Of a stretch of DNA of 64,000 nucleotides, positions 52,539 through 60,848 are shown one piece after another. This stretch comes from Roseburia sp. AF12-17LB (GTDB taxonomy: Bacteria > Bacillota > Clostridia > Lachnospirales > Lachnospiraceae). Within the stretch, counting starts at the first letter, position 1; each line of letters begins with the position of its first letter. Location: NCBI RefSeq assembly GCF_003479605.1, contig NZ_QUHR01000003.1, positions 1 to 64,000 on the forward strand, read 5' to 3'. Under the pieces are notes generated by a model that was given only the letters and a program-made list of their open reading frames with translations, was not told where the DNA came from and made no database searches. Made by a program: the position numbers and the translations under genes.

Positions 52539-53254
52539 TCTTTCGGACATCTTCCATACTGTGAAATCAACTTATCCATAAGACGCGATGCTTCGCTTCT
52601 GGTCAGTTGTTCCCAGACAATGTCAAGTTCTATTTTATGATAATCCGCCAGTTCCTTCAAGTGAATTTTTTGAATTTTCGTTGCAGGAGTCTGGCGTTTT
52701 GTTTTATAAATCAAATCTTTCGGTTCAAATACTTCCGGATTTGTTTCTCCATATGTCTTTTGTAAATACTGATAAAGTTCATGGGTTGCCAGTGCATCAT
52801 AGATTGCCCGGTGCTCCCGCTCCCGCTCGATATCAAGGTAATCGCAGAGACATTCCAAAGACTTTTTTCCCGGACGTAGCATACATTTGCGTGCTGCTTT
52901 CAACGTATCTACTGCTTTTTTTTCAAACGGCACTTTCTCATTGACTGCCTGCTGCTTTAAGAAGCTATAGTCAAATATGATATTGTGTCCCACCAGAATA
53001 TCATCTCCGATAAATTCTGCTGTCTTATGAAATGCTGCTGCCGGACTTAAGCCTTCCTTTACCATCGCATCGGTAATTCCGGTAAGTTCTGTTATCTCCT
53101 GCGTAATTTTCCTGCCGGGATTCACAAAAATGTCCATGGTATCCGTCACTTCGCCATTTCTTATTTTTGCCGCTCCCACCTCAAGGATGGCATCATTTTT
53201 CGGATGAAGCCCCGTCATTTCAAGGTCAATTACTGTATAATCCTGTGGTATCAT
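52535..53254 (-). CDS. DEDDh-family 3'-5' exonuclease (DnaQ/PolC-type)
   Basis: A 239-residue exonuclease. DEDDh motifs: VIDLEMTGL (Asp and Glu), GHNIIFDYSFL (Asp) and EHRAIYDALATHEL (His, Asp). The second half (about 170-239) is a Lys-rich extension with a possible SAP/HRDC-like helical region (KIHLKELADYHKI). It likely acts in DNA repair or RNA trimming. It overlaps nth by four bases (ATGA), so it is in the radical-SAM/nth/exonuclease operon. Confidence 0.9.
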   Translation of the reverse strand: MIPQDYTVIDLEMTGLHPKNDAILEVGAAKIRNGEVTDTMDIFVNPGRKITQEITELTGITDAMVKEGLSPAAAFHKTAEFIGDDILVGHNIIFDYSFLKQQAVNEKVPFEKKAVDTLKAARKCMLRPGKKSLECLCDYLDIEREREHRAIYDALATHELYQYLQKTYGETNPEVFEPKDLIYKTKRQTPATKIQKIHLKELADYHKIELDIVWEQLTRSEASRLMDKLISQYGRCPKD

Positions 53255-53883
53255 TTCCGCTTATCCTCTGCTTTACACAAATCCTGTAAGAAACATTCGC
53301 TGCATTTTGGTCCTCTTGCAAAACAGATATTTCTTCCGAATGTTATAATCTGGATGTTATATAAAATCCAGTGATCCTTCGGTAATACTTTCATCAGATC
53401 ATATTCTACTTTTACCGGATCATCCTCTTTTGTAAATCCAAGGCGTTTGGAAATACGTTTTACATGGGTATCTACTACGATACTTGGGTCATGGTAAATA
53501 TTTCCCCGGATGACATTTGCAGTCTTTCGTCCAACTCCTGCAAGGGAAGTAAGTTCTTCCAATGTAGACGGAACTTCTCCATGATATTCCTGAACCAGCG
53601 TCCTCGCACAGGATATGATATTCTTCGCCTTATTGTGATAAAATCCGGTGGAACGGATGTCCTCTTCTAATTCCGTCAGATCTGCATTTGCAAATTTTTC
53701 CAAGGTGTCATATTTTTTAAACAATGTTTCTGTCACAACATTTACCCTGGCATCCGTACACTGTGCACTTAAGATTACTGCAATTAAAAGCTGCCATGGT
53801 GTCTCATGATTCAGATAACAGATGTATTCAGTACCATAGGTTTCATCTAATCTTTTTAATATTTCTGCCGTTCTTTTTGTCAC
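53251..53883 (-). CDS. nth: Endonuclease III
   Basis: A 210-residue base-excision-repair glycosylase/AP lyase for oxidised pyrimidines. The helix-hairpin-helix LTSLAGVGRKTANVIRGN carries the catalytic Lys, VVDTHVKRI the catalytic Asp, and the C-terminal CFARGPKCSECFLQDLC (spacing 6-2-5) binds [4Fe-4S]. The start is GTG 53883, which overlaps the radical-SAM stop (GTGA) and has GGGAGGGAGA upstream. Confidence 0.95.
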   Translation of the reverse strand: MTKRTAEILKRLDETYGTEYICYLNHETPWQLLIAVILSAQCTDARVNVVTETLFKKYDTLEKFANADLTELEEDIRSTGFYHNKAKNIISCARTLVQEYHGEVPSTLEELTSLAGVGRKTANVIRGNIYHDPSIVVDTHVKRISKRLGFTKEDDPVKVEYDLMKVLPKDHWILYNIQIITFGRNICFARGPKCSECFLQDLCKAEDKRK

Positions 53884-55574
53884 TTTGTCTCTCCCTCCCA
53901 CTGAATTATCGTAACTTCCGCCTGATTTGTCAGCGGATTTCTGTTTTCATAATCAAATTTCAGATAGTATGGTCCGCATTTTCTGCCAAATGTATCTTCT
54001 TCGAAGCTATAGTCAAAGCATTCGATATGCGCAAGGCTTCCCTTCGGGCAATATGCTCTTGTCACATCTTTCCACTGCGCATAATCCTTTGCCCATTTCG
54101 GACGGCTCTTGGCATTTTCCCTGCTGTAAATATCATAAGTTGCCGCCTGATAGAACACTTCCATGTCAGCCACCCCAAGGCTTTCTACATATTCTAAGAG
54201 AATCTCGCTTCGCCGCATTCTGGTATGGCTCATGGCAAGGTAGCCATGTTCCTCATAGAAATGTCCCAGATTTTCAAACATATGATACGCACTTTCGTGT
54301 ATCGTCTCTAGCAGCCGGATGCTCACCGGAAACTGTGTGCTGTTATAATATACCTCAAGCATTTCTTCTGCCAGCTTTATGTTACAGATATCTTCGTAGG
54401 AAAGCCACTTCGTCCGAAGCACCTCATAAGGTGGTTTTGCCTGGTATACTGCCTTATACTCTTTTGCATGTTCATACATATAAGAGCCTTTTAAAACCTT
54501 TAAGAAACCAAGCTGCAGCTGCTCCGGTTTCCATTCATAAATATCATCAAAGGAATGGGTAAATGTTTCATAATCTTCAAAAGGCAGCCCTGCGATTAAA
54601 TCCAGATGCTGATGAATGTTTCCTGCCTTCTGGACTTTTTTCATCATCCGGTGCACATCTTTTAAATCCATATGACGGTGGATTTCCCGGATTGTTTCAT
54701 CATGGGTGGACTGAACCCCGATTTCCAACTGTATCAGACCCGGACGCATCTTTGCAATTAAGTCTGCTTCCTCATCTGTCAGCAAATCCGCTGCAATTTC
54801 AAAATGAAAATTCGTGATTCCATTATCATGTTCTAAAATATACTGCCAGATTGCCATGGCATGCTTTTTGTCACAATTAAAGGTACGGTCAACAAATTTA
54901 ACCTGTTTTACCTTCTGGTCTAAGAAAAACTGTAACTCTCTTTTTACGATTTCCACATCCCGGAACCGAAGTATCTTCTCTACCGAGGACAGGCAATAGC
55001 TGCAACGGAACGGACAGCCCCTGCTGGATTCATAATAGATAATCCGGTGGGAAAAATCCTCCGACAAATCATAGCAGAAGGGAATCGTATTCATATCAAG
55101 AATTTCCTGCGACTCATGAATCTGCACATTTCCAGCTCCATCAAAAAGGGCTATGCCCTTCATCTCCTCCAAACTGCCTTCTCCCTTCACATAATACCTG
55201 CAAAGCTCCGAGAAAGTTTTCTCCCCTTCGCCGATTATGACACCGGTAATAAACGGATGCTCTTTTAAGAACGCCTCCACTTCATAGGAAACCTCCGGAC
55301 CTCCCACCCAGATCGGAACCTTGGGACAAAGTTTATGAAATTCCTCTGCCACTTCTAAAATAATGGAAATATTCCAGATATAGCAGGAAAAGCAGATTAC
55401 ATCCGGCTTTTTCAGATAAATCTCCCTTAAAATATATTCTGTCCGGTTATTAATGGTGTATTCTGCCAGTACTATATTTTCTTTTAATTCTCTGGCATAT
55501 GCCCGCAGGCTGTAAACCGCAAGATTCGAATGAATATACTTTGCATTTACTGCCGTGAGTAATATTTTCTTCAT
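53880..55574 (-). CDS. B12-binding radical SAM protein with DUF4080
   Basis: A 564-residue enzyme: an N-terminal cobalamin-binding domain (about 1-135, PDVICFSCYIWN), a radical SAM core with ESSRGCPFRCSYCLSS (CxxxCxxC, around 186-200) and a C-terminal DUF4080 region. The substrate is unknown; relatives do methylations or other C-C/C-P modifications. It is the first gene of a three-gene operon with nth and the exonuclease, but a shared function is not obvious. Confidence 0.92.
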   Translation of the reverse strand: MKKILLTAVNAKYIHSNLAVYSLRAYARELKENIVLAEYTINNRTEYILREIYLKKPDVICFSCYIWNISIILEVAEEFHKLCPKVPIWVGGPEVSYEVEAFLKEHPFITGVIIGEGEKTFSELCRYYVKGEGSLEEMKGIALFDGAGNVQIHESQEILDMNTIPFCYDLSEDFSHRIIYYESSRGCPFRCSYCLSSVEKILRFRDVEIVKRELQFFLDQKVKQVKFVDRTFNCDKKHAMAIWQYILEHDNGITNFHFEIAADLLTDEEADLIAKMRPGLIQLEIGVQSTHDETIREIHRHMDLKDVHRMMKKVQKAGNIHQHLDLIAGLPFEDYETFTHSFDDIYEWKPEQLQLGFLKVLKGSYMYEHAKEYKAVYQAKPPYEVLRTKWLSYEDICNIKLAEEMLEVYYNSTQFPVSIRLLETIHESAYHMFENLGHFYEEHGYLAMSHTRMRRSEILLEYVESLGVADMEVFYQAATYDIYSRENAKSRPKWAKDYAQWKDVTRAYCPKGSLAHIECFDYSFEEDTFGRKCGPYYLKFDYENRNPLTNQAEVTIIQWEGETK

Positions 55575-55594
55575 GATTTCTTCCTCTTTTATTT

Positions 55595-57082
55595 CTATTC
55601 TGGGAAATTCATATTGGCAACATATCGTTCCTCAAAGTCCGCCTGTTCTGCAAGATTGATTGATTCGCATTTTCTTATCATTTCTTCCGTGCGGCTCCTG
55701 TTTTCTTCCGAACTTCCATAGGCGATACAGCCCTGCAGAGATGTATTTCCGACTGCTTTTGTACACTTCTCTAATTCCGCCGGAAGCAGTCCAATGCCTG
55801 CTGCTATATGCACATCCAGATATACCCCAAAGCCTCCTGACAAATATACTTTTTTTATCTCTCCCATGGAAATGCCTGCCTGCTCTAACAGTAATTCGAT
55901 TCCGCTGTGAATTGCCGCTTTGGCAAGCTGCACCTCTCTGATATCCTGCTGGGTAAAAGTAATCTGTTTTCCATCCTTCATCCGTGCCAGCGGAAACCCT
56001 TCTTCCCTGTATTTTTCCTTCATCTGACCGGATGCATCTATGATATGATTTTCATAAAGTCCTGCCACCAGCTCTAACACGCCGGTTCCACAGATTCCCG
56101 TTGCCGGTGTGTTTCCAATCGTTCCAATAATTGCCCGCTCTCCAATGACACGCACCTTGCTGATTGCTCCGGTCACACTGGCAACACCGCATGAAATATT
56201 TCCACCTTCTAATGCCGGTCCTGCCGGTGCAGAGGTGGCAATCATCTTATCCTCTAATGCCAGCACCATTTCTCCATTGGTTCCCAAATCCAAAAGCAGG
56301 GAAGGTCTTTCTTCTTCATCCATCCCACACGCCAGCATGCCAGCTGCAATATCTGCGCCCACAAATGCTGAAATTCCAGGCAGTAACGTCACCGGTATGT
56401 TCGAAAGGCTGTCCTTTCGTTCTGCAAGACTGACCGGAGTAAATGGTGCCTTACCAAGTCCCTCACAGGAATCTCCCATATAAAGATGTTCCATGGTGGT
56501 ATTTCCTGCAATATAAATATGCTCAATTACAATGTCTTTCTGTTTCTTCTGTATCTCTTCTGACAGGTTTAAAATATCCTGCCGGATTAATGTCTTTAAT
56601 TTTTCACCCGTTCCCGCTACAGATGCCTTAATTCTGCTTAATACATCCTGTCCAAATATACGCTGGCTGTTGCCGCAGCCTGCTGTAGCAAGCACTGCTC
56701 CTGTTTCCTTCTCTACCAGCGCTGCAGCTATGGTGGTAGTCCCGATATCTACTGCAAGGAAAGTTTTTCTCGTTTGTCCTTTTGCCTCCCGTGCTCTGCC
56801 TTCTGTTATATTTATTTTTTCTACTCCTGCAATCTGGGTTAATTCTTCTCTTCCCTCTCCCCAGCCAAAGGCGGAAATTATAATATCTTCTTCCGGTTTC
56901 GGATAGAGTTTACAGGAATTCACCCATGCACCGTCTATCTCTACTTTACATTTCCCACAGGTGCCGTTTCCACCACATGCCATAGGAACCTTATAATCTT
57001 TCCGAAGCAGTGCCTGTGCGATGCTTTCTCCCGGCTGCATAATAATGTCCTGATGTAGTTGTCCAATTCGAAGTTTCAGCAT
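55595..57082 (-). CDS. Corrinoid-protein reductive activator (RACE, ASKHA/DUF4445)
   Basis: A 495-residue iron-sulfur ATPase. A plant-type [2Fe-2S] domain (CGGNGTCGKC then VNSC, about residues 36-58) is followed by a linker and an ASKHA fold with FLAVDIGTTTIAAAL, LLDLGTNGEM and LSGGFGVYLD. These proteins reduce Co(II) corrinoids using ATP to reactivate methyltransferases. AGGAGG lies 11 bases ahead of ATG 57082. No methyltransferase or corrinoid protein is in this window, so its partner is elsewhere. Confidence 0.92.
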   Translation of the reverse strand: MLKLRIGQLHQDIIMQPGESIAQALLRKDYKVPMACGGNGTCGKCKVEIDGAWVNSCKLYPKPEEDIIISAFGWGEGREELTQIAGVEKINITEGRAREAKGQTRKTFLAVDIGTTTIAAALVEKETGAVLATAGCGNSQRIFGQDVLSRIKASVAGTGEKLKTLIRQDILNLSEEIQKKQKDIVIEHIYIAGNTTMEHLYMGDSCEGLGKAPFTPVSLAERKDSLSNIPVTLLPGISAFVGADIAAGMLACGMDEEERPSLLLDLGTNGEMVLALEDKMIATSAPAGPALEGGNISCGVASVTGAISKVRVIGERAIIGTIGNTPATGICGTGVLELVAGLYENHIIDASGQMKEKYREEGFPLARMKDGKQITFTQQDIREVQLAKAAIHSGIELLLEQAGISMGEIKKVYLSGGFGVYLDVHIAAGIGLLPAELEKCTKAVGNTSLQGCIAYGSSEENRSRTEEMIRKCESINLAEQADFEERYVANMNFPE

Positions 57083-57150
57083 TGTGGTCACTGCCTCCTT
57101 TCCTTGTGGTTGCCTATAAGCTGTCTTGTCCAGCATTCCTCGAAAACGCC

Positions 57151-57414
57151 TTTCCATTGTTTTGATAGCCTCGCTGCATTATCCATCGACTACAAATGCA
57201 ACATAATGCCTGCAAGGGGCACTAAGAATTTCGACATAGCTATCGTATACTCCGGCAACCGGCGCCAATTCACATCCATGTTCAATTGCGCCTCGCCGGC
57301 ACTTCCCTGTGCCGGCGTTGCCTGGAAGCAGGCAAAATTCTAAGTGCCCCTAACAGCCCTTATCATGCATTCGAAGTCGATGGACAATGCAGCTACGATA
57401 TCAAATACCGGAAA
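57151..57414. mobile_element. MITE-like imperfect palindrome (about 264 bp)
   Basis: The left arm from TTTGATA (57161) to GGGGCACTAAGAATTT (57231) aligns ungapped with the reverse complement of 57335-57405; in the central 51-base stretch from GCTGCATT to GGGGCACT 42 positions match. TTTCC/GGAAA at 57151/57410 extends the arms. The centre (57232-57334) is GC-rich with GGCGCCAATT and GCCGGCA/TGCCGGC segments. No gene of its own. It fills most of the 0.6 kb gap 57083-57688. Confidence 0.7.
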
Positions 57415-57541
57415 GTCTGTTTATTTGCACTACTGTGGCTATTATACCCCCCGGCATTGCTACTTAACAAGGGGGAAAATCTTTTCTGTTCTGCCTTAGC
57501 ACACCTATCTATAAAATTTATATAAAAATTTTCAAAAAGAA

Positions 57542-57570
57542 TTGACAGATAATGTATTATCTTATAGACT
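57542..57570 (+). promoter_or_regulatory. Possible promoter of the DUF3800 leader
   Basis: TTGACA at 57542-57547; TATAGA at 15 bases or TAGACT at 17 bases. The -35 is perfect, the -10 weak. Confidence 0.45.
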
Positions 57571-57579
57571 GATGGTAAC

Positions 57580-57660
57580 ATATAAGTAAAAAGTAATTGG
57601 GCTGGTCAAGCGACCCTGGTCCACCGAGCGGCGGGGAATTTCCCCGCCATTACTATTTCA
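57580..57660 (+). ncRNA. Structured leader upstream of the DUF3800 gene
   Basis: GGTC-AAGC-GACC (57604-57615) and GGCGGGG-AATTT-CCCCGCC (57630-57648) are two hairpins in a GC-rich island within AT-rich flanks, just ahead of the start. Candidate structured RNAs named for DUF3800 genes are known in Rfam; whether this belongs to one is untested. Confidence 0.5.
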
Positions 57661-57688
57661 ACATATCTATCATTCAAAGGACAAATCT

Positions 57689-57940
57689 ATGACAAATAAA
57701 ATTCTAAGCGTTTTTATTGATGAATCCGGAGACTTCGGTCCCTATGATTCACATGCTCCCTATTATCTTGTTTCTATGGTATTACACAACCAATCCATTT
57801 CCCTTTCCGAAAATATTACAAATTTTGACAGACATTTAACTAATCTTGGCTATCCCAACCACGCTATTCACACCGGTCCCCTTATTCGTCGGGAATCCAT
57901 CTATTCTCATGATTTAACTTCGGAACGAAAACGTCTTTAA
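57689..57940 (+). pseudogene. Truncated DUF3800 protein
   Basis: An 83-residue fragment starting MTNKILSVFIDESGDFGPY, with the conserved catalytic-type Asp/Glu (FIDESGDFG), YYLVSMVLH and IHTGPLIRRESIY. Full DUF3800 proteins (RNase H-like fold, often in phage or defence contexts) are about 200-260 residues; this one stops at 57938 and runs straight into a terminator. A functional short version cannot be excluded. It is flanked by a palindromic MITE-like element upstream, so it may be accessory DNA. Confidence 0.75.
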
Positions 57941-57946
57941 ACTACA

Positions 57947-57995
57947 AATACCGCCGGCAGCTGCGCTCCCAAACGCAGTTGCCGGCGGTATTTTC
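57947..57995. terminator. Strong terminator between DUF3800 fragment and mntP-like gene
   Basis: AATACCGCCGGCA (57947-57959) pairs with TGCCGGCGGTATT (57980-57992), with an inner CTGCG/CGCAG. It can stop both converging genes. Confidence 0.9.
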
Positions 57996-58007
57996 ACGCC
58001 CTTATAT

Positions 58008-58583
58008 TTATAATATAAACCTTATTATTACATCTACTCCGCCAATCAGAAGAAGAATTCCTCCAATCAGATATACCTTTGTCTTCTGTTCATAGCCGAA
58101 ATGATATCCAACATAAGCACCACCGACTACACAGACAACAGTTAGTATGATTCCAACCAGTATTAATGACAGTAGGCTTGTTCCCAGAAAGCCAAATGCT
58201 GCACCGGTCAGGAATGTATAAAATGATGTTACAGCACAAATCCGTACGAATTTATGTACGCCAAGATTCTCTTCCCGGCGTTCATCAATCCGGTCATTCT
58301 TCCAGGCTTTAATCAAAAGCCGGATTCCCAGACACAGGAATACTGCCACTGAAATCACTTCACCTAATATAACCTGTGATTCTTTAATATCATATTTACA
58401 CAGGAGGTCGGCTCCAAGATTTCCAAGATATAAAACAATTACCTGCCATACGGATACCAGTAATGTCACCAGCACAAGCTGTTTGGTACGAATCTTAGCT
58501 AACATTGCTCCCTGACATTCTACTGAAGCAAATACATCCATGGAAAGTCCGCATACAATTATTAATGTTTCTATCCAGTTCAT
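58008..58583 (-). CDS. MntP/YtaF-like membrane protein (putative metal efflux)
   Basis: A 191-residue protein with six hydrophobic segments in two halves. The first half has LIIVCGLSMDVFASVECQG, resembling the SxDAFA motif of manganese exporters of the MntP family; the second repeat (AVTSFYTFLTGAAFGFLG) has lost the Asp. It may be a divergent MntP-like protein whose substrate is open. AGGAGG precedes ATG 58583. No yybP-ykoY riboswitch is visible upstream. Confidence 0.7.
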   Translation of the reverse strand: MNWIETLIIVCGLSMDVFASVECQGAMLAKIRTKQLVLVTLLVSVWQVIVLYLGNLGADLLCKYDIKESQVILGEVISVAVFLCLGIRLLIKAWKNDRIDERREENLGVHKFVRICAVTSFYTFLTGAAFGFLGTSLLSLILVGIILTVVCVVGGAYVGYHFGYEQKTKVYLIGGILLLIGGVDVIIRFIL

Positions 58584-58616
58584 CTTCCGTCCTCCTTTCT
58601 CTTAAAATTATTATAC

Positions 58617-60827
58617 TTAATCCTCTGCCTTAATGGAAGCAGTTTCCCAAATAAATTTTACATTTCCTTTGACACCATCTGCTGTTCTGGTAAATGTGTT
58701 ATATTCATTTCCGGCATCCAGCACTGCATCTACTTTATCCAAGAGCTCTTTCAAATCTCCGTTGTAAGCATCCGCAAGTTTCTCAATTGCCTGCTCATCA
58801 AACTGTGCCATTCCATCTGCCAGTGTCTCAGAGCCATCCTCTAACTGGTCTACACCATTTATCAGAAGGTCTGTTGCACTCTTCAAAGAAGTCATTCCTG
58901 CATTCAGTTTGTCATTATTTGCAACTAAGGTATTTGCTCCGTCTGCCAGCTGTTTTGCACCATTGGTCAAATCTGTAATTCCCTGTGAAAGTGCGCCATT
59001 TACAGAGCTGTCTAATGTATTAACACCTGCTACAATTCCATCGTCACCATTCAGGCCTGCATCTAAGGATGCTGCTCCAGTCTTTAAGGTTGCAAGCTGT
59101 GTATCATCAAACTGTGCAAGTCCTGCCTGTACCTGAGCCAGTGCCTGTGCACCACCTGTAGTTCCAAGCTTGGTTGCAACTGCTGAAATATTCTGTAACT
59201 GGGCTGCATAAGCTGTGCTTAAGCTATTGAAATCAACCGCACTGCCTGCCTGGGTAGTTACTGCTAAAAGTGTTGCATTGGTTGTATCATCCAGCATATA
59301 AATATTAGCATCTGCATTAACCGCCTGTAATCCGCCACCGGTTGCTGCTACTACCTGTGAATAGGCACCGTTTAATGTACTTCCCGGGGTCTGTAACTGC
59401 TGTAATACTGCAAGATAATTTACTGCTGCACTGGTATAATCAGTCAATGCGGAAGTAAATGCTGCCTGTGCATCTGCTGAAGATGCATAAGCATCCATTC
59501 CTGCAAGACTGCCATTTACAGTAGATTTCAAGGTTCCGATTCCATCTACCAGCTGGGCAACTCCACCATTAATCTGTGTTGCACCGGCTCCTGCCTGCTG
59601 CACACCAGTCTTTAATGCAGATACACCACTTGTCAGTGCCGGAGCACTTTCTGCAAGCTTTGCAATGCCGGAGTTTAAGGTATTTGCACCATCTGCTACT
59701 GCAGATGCACCAGAAGTATAATCTTTCACACCAGACTGTGCTGTTCCAACACCAGCTTTAAATTCTCCAAGACTGCTCTGTAATGTTTTCAGTCCGTCGG
59801 ATAACTCGCTGCTGCCATCTACCAACTGGTCAGATGCATCAGTCATCTCATCTATTGTATCGGATAATACAGATAAGTCAATATCTCCATTTACATTCAT
59901 TTCAGAAAGAAGGTTGCTGGATGCCATGGATACTGTCATGTCCAGTGAGAAATCTTCTACATCTGCAGTTACTTCTACATAATCCGGGAACTGGACATCA
60001 TCACCAAGGTCAGCATCATCAATACCAAGGCTTTCTTTTAAACCTGGCATTGTGATTCCTACCACAATATTGTTTTTTCCATCAGAAATTACTTTTCCAT
60101 TGGTAACTTCTACATTCGTGAAGTTATCATTTAATACCATTCCGGTTACAACAGAGAACGGAACATAGACATCTGTGGATTTGCCATCGATAGTCTTTGT
60201 TGTCTTCTCATTATTGGTAAATTCAAAACGCATGGTAACTTTTCCGCTCTTTCCGGCTAAATCCTTTGGAGCAATTTCTTTTCCATCCAGATAGTAAGTA
60301 ATTTTCTGGGTAATCGGAGCTTCTTTATCCGTAGTACCCTGATAGAAGATATCATTTCCCTGTGCATCCCAGGTTACTTTATCTCCATCCTGTTTGAAGG
60401 TCTCATCGCCTTTTACATTCTTGATATCCTTTAAATCAGATGCGTCCTCCAAAGTATCTGCATTCTCTTTATTCTTTAACCAGTCACTTACGATGGTTTT
60501 ATTTACGGTACCATCTGCATCTGCAATCATATATACTGTTTCATCTTTTCCGGTTTCTTCTGTTTCCTTATCGGAATTCAGAAGATTTCCCAGCTGGTCT
60601 TTTAATTCCGATTTGGTTTCTTCTGCGTCTGCATTTTCTGCATCTGTATCCTCCGTAGAAGCTTCTTTCTCAGTAGTCTCCTCTGATACGCTTTCGGTAG
60701 ATGGCTTTGCTGCATTTACCTGCCATACGCCATAACTGGTTCCAAGCATTGCCACCATCAGCACACCTGCGATTACACGAATCGCATATTTATTTTTGAA
60801 TTTATTCTTTAATTCTGAAAATTTCAT
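58617..60827 (-). CDS. YhgE-like exported protein with Leu-x-x-Gly heptads
   Basis: A 736-residue protein with one N-terminal membrane segment (about 17-37), an acidic Glu/Thr-rich stretch, a beta-rich domain (about 90-310) and a long helical region (about 330-730) with repeated heptads such as LxxGxxxL (LVDGSSELSDGLKTLQ, LADGANTL, LEDGSETLADGM). Such YhgE-type heptad regions occur in ESX/phage-infection proteins and often beside MMPL transporters. It lacks the C-terminal membrane domain of YhgE. It is encoded 21 bases after the MMPL gene. Confidence 0.85.
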   Translation of the reverse strand: MKFSELKNKFKNKYAIRVIAGVLMVAMLGTSYGVWQVNAAKPSTESVSEETTEKEASTEDTDAENADAEETKSELKDQLGNLLNSDKETEETGKDETVYMIADADGTVNKTIVSDWLKNKENADTLEDASDLKDIKNVKGDETFKQDGDKVTWDAQGNDIFYQGTTDKEAPITQKITYYLDGKEIAPKDLAGKSGKVTMRFEFTNNEKTTKTIDGKSTDVYVPFSVVTGMVLNDNFTNVEVTNGKVISDGKNNIVVGITMPGLKESLGIDDADLGDDVQFPDYVEVTADVEDFSLDMTVSMASSNLLSEMNVNGDIDLSVLSDTIDEMTDASDQLVDGSSELSDGLKTLQSSLGEFKAGVGTAQSGVKDYTSGASAVADGANTLNSGIAKLAESAPALTSGVSALKTGVQQAGAGATQINGGVAQLVDGIGTLKSTVNGSLAGMDAYASSADAQAAFTSALTDYTSAAVNYLAVLQQLQTPGSTLNGAYSQVVAATGGGLQAVNADANIYMLDDTTNATLLAVTTQAGSAVDFNSLSTAYAAQLQNISAVATKLGTTGGAQALAQVQAGLAQFDDTQLATLKTGAASLDAGLNGDDGIVAGVNTLDSSVNGALSQGITDLTNGAKQLADGANTLVANNDKLNAGMTSLKSATDLLINGVDQLEDGSETLADGMAQFDEQAIEKLADAYNGDLKELLDKVDAVLDAGNEYNTFTRTADGVKGNVKFIWETASIKAED

Positions 60828-60848
60828 TGTTATGTCCTCCTTCTTAAT

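Noticed and set aside
57286..57525. Short open frames in the 57.1-57.6 kb gap
   Set aside because: They lie in the palindromic element on either strand, have no ribosome site and no sensible protein.
58584..58616. Manganese riboswitch before the MntP-like gene
   Set aside because: Only 33 bases separate it from the upstream gene; there is no room for the yybP-ykoY fold.
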